From NCBI RefSeq assembly GCF_024978135.1, contig NZ_JANTEZ010000007.1, positions 56,782 through 120,781 on the forward strand: 64,000 bases of DNA, in the 5' to 3' direction. Each line of letters starts with the position of its first letter. The first letter of the stretch is position 1. Below the pieces are notes generated by a model. That model did no database searches, was not told the origin of the DNA, and worked only from the letters and a program-made list of their open reading frames with translations. The position numbers were made by a program, and so were the translations under genes. This document shows, in pieces, positions 57,973-64,000 of the stretch. This stretch comes from Herbiconiux gentiana. GTDB taxonomy: Bacteria; Actinomycetota; Actinomycetes; Actinomycetales; Microbacteriaceae.

Positions 57973-59031
57973 ATGAGGTTCACACCGAGCGGGTTCTCCC
58001 GCAAGACCCTGGTCATCTCCACAGCGGCCCTCGCGGCCACCGCGCTGCTGCTCACCGGCTGCGCCGGCGGCTCCGGCACCGCGAGCTCCACCGACGGCGG
58101 CTCCGCCGGCGGGGGTGGTGACTCCAGCATCACCGTCATCCCGAAGAGCCTCGGCAACAAGTACTTCGAGGCCTCCGACAAAGGTGCGGCCGCGGCGGCC
58201 GACGAGCTCGGCATGACGTTCAAGGAAGTGGGGCCAACGGCGACCGGTTCGGCCGACCAGGTGCCCTTCATCCAGACCGCCATCCAGACCGGTCAGAAGG
58301 CGATCGCCATCGCGGCGAACGACCCCACCGCCGTCTGCAACGACCTCTCGCAGGCGCAGAGCCAGGGTGTGAAGGTCGTGGCCTACGACACCGACACCGA
58401 CTGCCGCGACGTCTTCGTCAACCAGGCGACCGTCGACGGCGTCGCCGAGGGACTCGTGAAGCTCACCGCCGACCACCTGGGCGACGAGGGCGGCACGATC
58501 GCCATCCTCTCGGGCGGGGCCAACGCGGCCAACCTGAACGCGTGGGTCGACGCCATCCAGGCGCTGATCAAGAAGGACCACCCGAAGATCACCGTCGCCA
58601 AGGTGGCCTACGGCGACGACGTCGACGAGAAGGCCTACCAGGAGGCCCAGGGCCTCATGCAGTCGATCCCCGACCTCAAGGCGATCATCGCCCCCGACAC
58701 CGTCTCGGTGAAGGAGGCCGCGCACTACCTCTCCGACACCCCCGAGTACCAGGGCAAGGTGTGGGTGACGGGCCTCGGTCTGCCGAGCGAGATGAAGGAC
58801 TACGTCGACAGCGGCATCGTCGAGCAGTTCGGTCTGTGGAACCCGGAAGACCTCGGCTACCTGGCCTCCTACGCGGCCGACGCCCTGATCAAGGGAGACA
58901 TCACCGGCAAGGAGGGTGACACGTTCACCGCCGGCAAGCTCGGCGACTACACTGTCGGCGCCGACGGCGAGATCGTCCTCGGCCCGCTGTTCGTGTTCAA
59001 CAAGGACAACGTGGGCGACTTCTCGTTCTGA
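57973..59031 (+). CDS. rhaS: Rhamnose-type ABC transporter substrate-binding lipoprotein (RhaS)
   Basis: A 352-aa lipoprotein with lipobox ALLLTGCAGGSG and a Ser/Gly linker. The ligand domain has VIPKSLGNKYFEASDKGAAAAADEL, IAIAANDPTAVCNDLSQAQSQGVKVVAYDTDTDCRDVFVNQ, AIIAPDTVSVKEAAHYL and the distinctive TGLGLPSEMKDYVDSG and FGLWNPEDLGYLASYAA (in pieces), which fit known rhamnose-binding RhaS proteins better than LsrB or RbsB. A GAAAGG ribosome-binding site is 8 nt upstream. A strong hairpin follows. Rhamnose specificity is likely but not certain, because the rest of the string suggests another sugar. Confidence 0.88.
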   Translation: MRFTPSGFSRKTLVISTAALAATALLLTGCAGGSGTASSTDGGSAGGGGDSSITVIPKSLGNKYFEASDKGAAAAADELGMTFKEVGPTATGSADQVPFIQTAIQTGQKAIAIAANDPTAVCNDLSQAQSQGVKVVAYDTDTDCRDVFVNQATVDGVAEGLVKLTADHLGDEGGTIAILSGGANAANLNAWVDAIQALIKKDHPKITVAKVAYGDDVDEKAYQEAQGLMQSIPDLKAIIAPDTVSVKEAAHYLSDTPEYQGKVWVTGLGLPSEMKDYVDSGIVEQFGLWNPEDLGYLASYAADALIKGDITGKEGDTFTAGKLGDYTVGADGEIVLGPLFVFNKDNVGDFSF

Positions 59032-59059
59032 TCCGCGGATCCGACGAGAGACGACCCAG

Positions 59060-59091
59060 CAGGGCCCGTGCCGTCCGCGGCGCGGGCCCTG
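59060..59091 (+). terminator. Hairpin after rhaS
   Basis: CAGGGCCCG-T-GCC pairs with GGC-G-CGGGCCCTG (13 bp with one wobble) around a 6-nt loop, 28 nt after the binding-protein stop. It may partly terminate the message so that the LacI-aldolase-HAD-kinase genes are expressed less. Confidence 0.65.
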
Positions 59092-59137
59092 CCGCTTGAA
59101 CCGGCAGTCGACGACCGCTTGCGACGAAGGGGGACCC

Positions 59138-60178
59138 ATGGCGACCATCAGGGACGTGGCACGGCACGCGGGAGTGTCGGCCGGCACGGTGAGCAACGTG
59201 CTGAACCGCCCCGGCTACGTCGGATCGGAGACGCGCGAGCGTGTGCTCCGGTCGATCGCCGACCTCGAGTTCACGCCGACCCAGGAGGCCCGCAAGTTCC
59301 GCGCGGGGCGGGGCCGCACGCTGGGGCTGGCGCTGGCCGACCTCGCCAACCCCTTCTTCATCGACGTGGCGCTGGGGGCCGAGGCCGAGGCCGCCGCGCT
59401 CGGCGTGGGCCTCGTCATCATCCACAACGGCGAGGACGCCACCCGCGAGCAGCACAATCTCGACGTGCTCGTGCAGCAGCGCGTGCACGGCATCATGATC
59501 GCCCCGGTGCACGACGACGACCCGCCGCTCGACCGGCTCGACGGGCGCGGCATCCCCCTGGTCTACCTCGACCGGGTGTCCGACGACTCCCTGCGCTGCT
59601 GGGTGAAGACCGACGACCTCGCCGGAGGACGCCTCGCCGGGAGGCACCTGGTCGAACTCGGCCACCGGCGCCTCGCCTTCGTCGGCAGCCTCGGCGGCAC
59701 GGCGCAGGTCGACCACCGCTTCGAGGGCTTCAGCTCCGCCGCCGCGGAGGCCCCGGACTCCGTGGTCGAACGGCTCGCCACCGACTCGTGGCAGATCGAC
59801 GACGGACGCCGCGCGGGGGCGTCGCTCGCCGCGCGCCCGCGTACCGAGCTGCCGACCGCCGTGATGTGCGCCAACGATCTCATCGCCATCGGCCTCCTGA
59901 TCGAGTTCGCACGGCACGGCATCCGCGTGCCCGACGACGTCTCGGTGGTGGGCTTCGACGACCTCTCCTGGGCGCAGGCCACCACCGTGCCACTCACCAC
60001 CGTGCGCCAGCCCCGCGCCGAGCTCGGCGCGCGGGCCGTGCGCCTCCTGCTCGACGAGATCGACGGCGGCTCCGCGCACGAGCACGGGCGCGTGCTGCTC
60101 GACCCCGAACTCGTCGTGCGCGAGAGCAGCGGCGCACCCCGCACCACCCCGCCCCCTCGGCAGAAGGACACCCCATGA
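59138..60178 (+). CDS. LacI-family transcriptional regulator (second copy)
   Basis: A 346-aa regulator with HTH TIRDVARHAGVSAGTVSNVLNRPGYVGSETRERVL, sensor-domain motifs LALADLANPFFIDVALGAEAEA, IPLVYLDRVSDDSLRCWVKTDDLAGGRLAG, AVMCANDLIAIGLLIEF and VSVVGFDDLSWAQATTVPLTTVRQP (in pieces). A GAAGGGGGA ribosome-binding site precedes ATG 59138. Encoded inside the string it presumably represses, downstream of the transporter and coupled to the aldolase gene (ATGA overlap). Its operator is not obvious near the start of the string; the GGTTCA-G-TGAACC repeat at 52007 is one candidate. Confidence 0.9.
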   Translation: MATIRDVARHAGVSAGTVSNVLNRPGYVGSETRERVLRSIADLEFTPTQEARKFRAGRGRTLGLALADLANPFFIDVALGAEAEAAALGVGLVIIHNGEDATREQHNLDVLVQQRVHGIMIAPVHDDDPPLDRLDGRGIPLVYLDRVSDDSLRCWVKTDDLAGGRLAGRHLVELGHRRLAFVGSLGGTAQVDHRFEGFSSAAAEAPDSVVERLATDSWQIDDGRRAGASLAARPRTELPTAVMCANDLIAIGLLIEFARHGIRVPDDVSVVGFDDLSWAQATTVPLTTVRQPRAELGARAVRLLLDEIDGGSAHEHGRVLLDPELVVRESSGAPRTTPPPRQKDTP

Positions 60179-60945
60179 CCACCACCTGGCAGCCCGACCT
60201 CGTCAGCGACGAGCTGATCGCCCTCGCCACCTCGCTCGGCGATCCCGGCAAGGACCTCGTCATCCTCGCCGAGGGCAACACCTCCCAGCGCCTCGACGAC
60301 GGCCGCATCGTGATCAAGGCGTCCGGGGCGTACATGGCCGACACTACACGCGAGGGATTCGTGGTGACCGACGTCGAGCCGCTGATCACCCTGATGGACG
60401 ACCCCTCGGCCGGCCAGGAGGACCTCACGACCCTGCTCGACGCCGGGGTGCACGAGGGTGTGCGACGCCGTGGCTCGATCGAGACGCTGGTGCATGCCGC
60501 CGTGCAGTCGGTGCGGCCCGCGGCCTTCGTCGCGCACACGCATCCCACTCCCGTGGTGGGCCTGCTCGCCAGCGTGCACGCGGAATCGGCGTTCGACGAG
60601 TGGGTCTACTCCGACGAGGCCGTGGTGATCGGGCGTCCGCTGTTCGTGCCCTACGCCGCCCCGGGCATCGACCTCGGTCGGGTGTTCCTGGACCGCCTGC
60701 GCGGCTACGTCGCCGAGCACGACGTGCTGCCCTCGAGCGTGCTGCTCGGCAACCACGGCATGGTCGCGATCGCCGACAGCGGGCGGGCGGCGGAGGCCAT
60801 CACCCTGATGACCGTGAAGGGTGCCCGGGTGCGGCTGGACGCCCTGTCGGTCGGCGGGGTGCGCGGGCTGGGCGACGACACGGTCTCGCACTACTTCGAG
60901 CGCACCGACTTCATCGAACGCCGCCGGAACCTGGCCGGGTCGTGA
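60175..60945 (+). CDS. Class II aldolase/adducin family protein
   Basis: A 256-aa zinc aldolase-fold protein. The substrate-loop motif VILAEGNTSQRLDDGRIVIKASGAYM, zinc ligands in AFVAHTHPTPVVGLL and VLLGNHGMVAIADSG (in pieces) are intact, and the final His region (MTVKGARVRL) is present. Family members cleave sugar-1-phosphates or epimerise pentulose-5-phosphates. It is distinct from the aldolase half of the rhamnose fusion at 47602, so it probably acts on a different phosphorylated ketose. Coupled at both ends by 4-nt overlaps. Confidence 0.85.
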   Translation: MTTTWQPDLVSDELIALATSLGDPGKDLVILAEGNTSQRLDDGRIVIKASGAYMADTTREGFVVTDVEPLITLMDDPSAGQEDLTTLLDAGVHEGVRRRGSIETLVHAAVQSVRPAAFVAHTHPTPVVGLLASVHAESAFDEWVYSDEAVVIGRPLFVPYAAPGIDLGRVFLDRLRGYVAEHDVLPSSVLLGNHGMVAIADSGRAAEAITLMTVKGARVRLDALSVGGVRGLGDDTVSHYFERTDFIERRRNLAGS

Positions 60946-61637
60946 CCGGAGCGCTCCGGGCCGTCTTCCTCGACGTCGGCGGGCCGATCTACGACGACGA
61001 GAACTTCGTCGCCGCGGTGCTCGGCGCCCTCGACGCGCTGCGCGCCGCCGACGGGGTGGGGCCGGTGGACCGCGCCGCCTTCCGCACCATCTACGACGAG
61101 GTGCGCTCGGCGCAGGGCGGGTCGCTGCGGGGCGCGCTGGCGTCGGCCTTCCTGGGCTCGCGCTCGCGGCGGGCCGAGCTGCACGCCGAGACGCGCAGGC
61201 GCTGGGTGCACCCGGCGGGCACCCTGTACCCCGACGTGCTGCCCTTCCTGCGCGCGCTCGACGGGCGGGTGCGGGTGGGCATCCTGGCCAATCAGGAGGC
61301 GGCGGTGATCGCGGCGCTGGAGCGCGACGGCGTCGCCCCGTACATCGACGTCTGGGGCGTGTCGGCCGTGGTCGGTCACGAGAAGCCCTCCCCCGAGCTG
61401 TTCGAGTGGGCCCTCGCCGAGGCCGGGGTCACGGCCGACGAGGCGGTGCACATCGGCAACCGTCTCGACACCGACGTGCGCCCCGCGGCCGCGCTCGGAC
61501 TCGGCACGGTGTGGGTGCTGCGCGGCGAGGCGCCTCCCGTGCCCACCGCCGCCCAGCTGGCCGAGCCCGACCTGGCGGTGCCCGGGCTCGACGGCCTCGC
61601 ACCGGCGCTCTTCGCCCTGCAGGCGGGTCGCGCGTGA
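60942..61637 (+). CDS. HAD-superfamily hydrolase
   Basis: A 231-aa protein starting at GTG 60942 (GTGA overlap). Motif I is VFLDVGGPIYDD, where the second Asp of the usual DxD is Gly, as in YihX-like and some other HAD-IA proteins. ILANQEAAVI is motif II, the Lys is in GHEKPSPELFEWAL and motif IV is AVHIGNRLDTDVRPAAALG. It would be a phosphatase or phosphomutase-like enzyme for a sugar phosphate of this string. Its placement between aldolase and kinase is unusual for a simple isomerase-kinase-aldolase pathway. Confidence 0.82.
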   Translation: MTGALRAVFLDVGGPIYDDENFVAAVLGALDALRAADGVGPVDRAAFRTIYDEVRSAQGGSLRGALASAFLGSRSRRAELHAETRRRWVHPAGTLYPDVLPFLRALDGRVRVGILANQEAAVIAALERDGVAPYIDVWGVSAVVGHEKPSPELFEWALAEAGVTADEAVHIGNRLDTDVRPAAALGLGTVWVLRGEAPPVPTAAQLAEPDLAVPGLDGLAPALFALQAGRA

Positions 61638-63160
61638 GCATCGTGCTGGGCGTCGACCTGGCCACCTCCGAGGTGCGGGTGCAGGCGATCGACGTCGCCA
61701 CCGGCGCCGCGCTGGCCGAGCGACGCGCGCCGCTGCCGGTCGTGCAGCGGGGCGCCACCCGAACCCAGCGGCCGGCCCACGGCGCACTGGCCCTCGAGCT
61801 CGTCGCCGCGGTCGCCGGCGCGCTCGGCGATCGCTCCCGCGAGATCGGCGCCCTGTCGATCACCGGCACCTCGGGCACCGTCGTCCCCGTCGACGCGCTC
61901 GGCGCTCCGGTCGGCAACGCGGTGCTCTACGACGACCCCCGCGGTGTCGACGAACTGCGGATGCTCGCCGCCGCCGGTCTCGACGGCCGACCCTCCGGCG
62001 CCCTCGCCCGCGCGGCCTGGATGCACGGCGCAGCCGGCCACGCGCATCCGGACGCCGGCGCCCCCTCGGCCGCACGCTTCGTCTTCACCCCCGACGTCGT
62101 CGCGGCGGCCCTCGCCGCCCGGCTGCTGCCCTCGGACACCTCGCACGCCCTGAAGAGCGGCATCGACCCCGTCGCCGCGACCTGGAACGACGAGGCCCTC
62201 GCCGTGCTCGGCCTGCCGCGGGAGACGCTGCCCGAGCTGGTCGCCCCCGGCCGCGTCGTCGGCGAGGTGTCCGCGGGGGTCGCCGCCCGGATCGGGTTGC
62301 CGACCGGTGTGCTCATCGTCTCGGGGATGACCGACGGCTCGACCGGCCAGATCGCCACCGGCGCGGTCGCCCTCGGCGACAGCGTCGGCGTGCTCGGCAC
62401 GACCCTCGTGCTCAAGGCGGTCTCGGCTCACGACGTGGTCGACGGGGGCGCCGGGGTGTATTCGCACGTCTCCCCCGAGGGCCTGTTCTGGCCGGGCGGC
62501 GCCTCGAACACGGGGGCGGGGGTGCTCGCGACCGGGGTGACGGCCGGGATCGATCCCGCGGCCGTGACGGAGGCGATCGCGGCCGTCGGGCCGTCGTCGG
62601 CCGTGGCGTACCCGCTGGCGCGGCCCGGCGAGCGCTTCCCCGTCGCCGATGCCGACTTCGCGGGGTTCGCCGTGCCGTTCGGCACCGGTGCAGCCGGGCC
62701 GTCGGGCGCCGGCGGGTCGTCTGGCGCCGGTGCAGCCGGGTTGCCCGCGGCGGTCGACGACCCCGCCGTCCGGTTCCGCACGGTGTTCGAGGGGGTGGCC
62801 TTCGTCGAACGCCTCGGCCTCTCCCGGCTTGCGGAACTCGGAGTCGCCTCGCACCGCCACCATCTGGCGGGAGGCGCGGCGGCGAGCGAGCTGTGGAACC
62901 GCCTCCGCGCATCCGTTCTCGACCGCCCCGTCGTGGTCACCGAGCAGGCCGGCAGCGCCCGGGGTGCGGCCGCCCTCGCCGCGGCGGCCCTCACCGGCGA
63001 GTCGCTGGCCGTCGTCGCCGAGCGGTTCGCGACCGGGCGGCACGTGGTCGACCCCGATCCGGCGCTCCGCGAACCGCTCGAGGAGCGCTACCGGATGTTC
63101 GTCACGACGCTCGCGGGCTGCACTCAGGGTGGACGTCGCCACACCGTGACAGAATCGTGA
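61634..63160 (+). CDS. FGGY-family carbohydrate kinase
   Basis: A 508-aa sugar kinase: VLGVDLATSEVRVQAIDVATG (phosphate 1 loop), ALSITGTSGTVVPVDALGAPVGNAVLYDDPRG, VSGMTDGSTGQIATGAV, and the C-terminal HHLAGGAAASELWNRLRASVLDRPVVVTEQAGSARGAAALAA (in pieces), which contains the family adenosine-loop motif. It differs from the rhamnulokinase at 49648 and belongs to the wider ribulokinase/xylulokinase-like group. A Gly/Ala/Ser loop repeat (nt 62681-62740) is inserted. GTG start overlaps the HAD stop. Last gene of the string. Confidence 0.88.
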   Translation: MSIVLGVDLATSEVRVQAIDVATGAALAERRAPLPVVQRGATRTQRPAHGALALELVAAVAGALGDRSREIGALSITGTSGTVVPVDALGAPVGNAVLYDDPRGVDELRMLAAAGLDGRPSGALARAAWMHGAAGHAHPDAGAPSAARFVFTPDVVAAALAARLLPSDTSHALKSGIDPVAATWNDEALAVLGLPRETLPELVAPGRVVGEVSAGVAARIGLPTGVLIVSGMTDGSTGQIATGAVALGDSVGVLGTTLVLKAVSAHDVVDGGAGVYSHVSPEGLFWPGGASNTGAGVLATGVTAGIDPAAVTEAIAAVGPSSAVAYPLARPGERFPVADADFAGFAVPFGTGAAGPSGAGGSSGAGAAGLPAAVDDPAVRFRTVFEGVAFVERLGLSRLAELGVASHRHHLAGGAAASELWNRLRASVLDRPVVVTEQAGSARGAAALAAAALTGESLAVVAERFATGRHVVDPDPALREPLEERYRMFVTTLAGCTQGGRRHTVTES

Positions 63161-63227
63161 CCACAGCCGGGCGACCCGATCGCCGACCCGATCGGCTGCG
63201 GCGACAGAAGGTGCGTGTTCGACGACA

Positions 63228-63911
63228 ATGCGACGTGAACTGAACATCATCAGTTACAACCTCCGCAAGCACCACGCGAGCGGGGAGCTGATCGACCTCT
63301 CGAAGCTCTACGACGTCGACATCCTCTGCCTGCAGGAGTGCGACACCGAGGACATGCCCCCGGTGATCGAGCACCTCGTGCTGGCCGACTCGACCAAGAC
63401 GAACCGGCTGGGGCTCGCCATCTACTTCCGCGACGGGCGCTTCGAGCTGCGCGGCACGCGCGTGTTCGCCCTGCGCAAGTCGATGCACGACCGGGTGATG
63501 GCACCGGCGCACGAACGGCTGCTGGCCGCGAAGCTGTACGACCACTCGCTGGGCCGGGAGATCCTCGTGGGGTCGTTCCACGCCGCGCCGCTGACGGCGA
63601 CGAACTCGTTGCGCCGCAAGCAGATCGCCGCCGCCCACAGCGCGCTGCGCGTGATGGGGCCGGGGCTGCCGACCGTGATGGTGGGCGACTACAACTACCC
63701 GTGGTTCCGCAGCAACCTCAGTGAGCGCATGGAGGAGTCGGGCTATTTGCTGTCGTTCAGCGACAAGCCGACGTACGCCCGGTACAAGTACTTCAAGGGG
63801 CACTTCGACTTCGTGACCTCGGCGCACACGCGCATCGACTCGATCGACACGCTGCCGCAGGGCGAGTCGGATCACCTGCCGATCCTCGTGGTGGCGGGGG
63901 TCGAGGACTAG
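63228..63911 (+). CDS. Endonuclease/exonuclease/phosphatase family protein
   Basis: A 227-aa soluble protein of the metal-dependent EEP fold: LNIISYNLRKHHASGELI, the catalytic Glu in ILCLQECDTED, VMVGDYNYPWFRSNL (Asp/Asn pair) and the terminal GESDHLPILVV with the catalytic SDH. The motifs are complete, so it should hydrolyse a phosphodiester or phosphomonoester. Whether the substrate is DNA, a lipid headgroup or a small molecule cannot be told. AGAAGG is a weak ribosome-binding candidate 13 nt upstream. It is separate from the sugar string (67-bp gap). Confidence 0.88.
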   Translation: MRRELNIISYNLRKHHASGELIDLSKLYDVDILCLQECDTEDMPPVIEHLVLADSTKTNRLGLAIYFRDGRFELRGTRVFALRKSMHDRVMAPAHERLLAAKLYDHSLGREILVGSFHAAPLTATNSLRRKQIAAAHSALRVMGPGLPTVMVGDYNYPWFRSNLSERMEESGYLLSFSDKPTYARYKYFKGHFDFVTSAHTRIDSIDTLPQGESDHLPILVVAGVED

Positions 63912-63923
63912 CTCGACGGCTCG

Positions 63924-63939
63924 GCCCGCGGCCGCGGGC
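63924..63939. terminator. GC palindrome downstream of the EEP gene
   Basis: GCCCGCGGCCGCGGGC is a perfect 16-bp palindrome 12 nt after the stop. The remaining bases to 64000 are GC-rich, with a repeated GGGTGGGCGCGGC, and contain no gene that I can see. Confidence 0.4.
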
Positions 63940-64000
63940 GGGTGGGCGCGGCGGCCGGGCGCTGGCGGCCGGCCGCGGGTGGGCGCGGCCGCTGGCCGGG

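Noticed and set aside
54320..59031. LsrACDB autoinducer-2 uptake system
   Set aside because: The two-permease layout is shared, but LsrF, LsrG, LsrK and LsrR are absent and the binding protein has RhaS-type motifs (TGLGLPSEM, LWNPEDLGY).
1..64000. tRNA, rRNA, riboswitch, insertion sequence or prophage
   Set aside because: I looked for cloverleaf arms, GGTTCGA-type T loops, transposase motifs and terminal inverted repeats and found none convincing. The intergenic gaps are too short for most structured RNAs.

Overview
The window is GC-rich DNA (about 70% by eye) whose codons almost always end in G or C. GTG and TTG starts are common and neighbouring genes are often joined by ATGA or GTGA overlaps. 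An F420-dependent oxidoreductase, a DUF222/HNH protein, an IdeR/DmdR-type iron box and CitMHS/ROK/RhaS proteins all point to an actinobacterium, most likely Microbacteriaceae. No rRNA, tRNA, CRISPR array, insertion sequence or prophage was seen, and no gene-free stretch exceeds 300 bases.

Layout: (1) 1-3.8 kb, minus strand: iron-siderophore uptake operon (siderophore-interacting reductase, two FecCD permeases, ATPase cut by the window edge) under an iron box. (2) 3.8-8.3 kb: surface-polysaccharide cluster with three glycosyltransferases and a WcbI-like protein. (3) 8.4-16.4 kb: orphan DNA methyltransferase, small GNAT, cyclodeaminase-like protein, acyltransferase-3, F420-type LLM oxidoreductase, DUF222-HNH protein, and a lipoate ligase/HbpS-like pair. 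(4) 16.4-20.5 kb: CitA/CitB-like two-component system divergent from a CitMHS transporter. (5) 20.6-32.4 kb: beta-phosphoglucomutase-like HAD and GH65 phosphorylase, a cell-wall-binding propeller protein, two alpha/beta hydrolases, and an ATP-grasp/alpha-E/transglutaminase operon. (6) 32.5-63.2 kb: a large sugar island.

The sugar island holds a LacI regulator with L-rhamnose mutarotase and isomerase; a DUF1989/flavin reductase/orphan binding-protein group with a GntR regulator; xylose isomerase divergent from a ChvE-GguA-GguB transporter and a ROK regulator; a DeoR regulator; bifunctional rhamnulose-1-phosphate aldolase/dehydrogenase with rhamnulokinase; a second DeoR regulator; and an 11-kb gene string. 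That string encodes a phosphomannose-isomerase-like cupin, a DUF4432 epimerase, a RhaTPQS-type ABC transporter, a LacI regulator, a class II aldolase, a HAD hydrolase and an FGGY kinase. The rhamnose route is therefore complete: uptake by RhaTPQS, anomer conversion by RhaM, then RhaI, RhaB and the fused aldolase/dehydrogenase. The extra isomerase-like cupin, epimerase, kinase, aldolase and phosphatase-like protein form a second, parallel set whose substrate I cannot name. They are the best candidate here for an undescribed pathway.

Noncoding signals add regulation. At nine gene starts a -10-like hexamer lies exactly 6 nt before the start codon, as expected for leaderless mRNAs. Palindromic operators surround the rhamnose LacI gene. 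Two sugar promoters share two sequence boxes. Three AATGCG repeats at exact 18-bp intervals separate the Cit two-component genes from the transporter. Two related intergenic hairpins look like members of a REP-like family.
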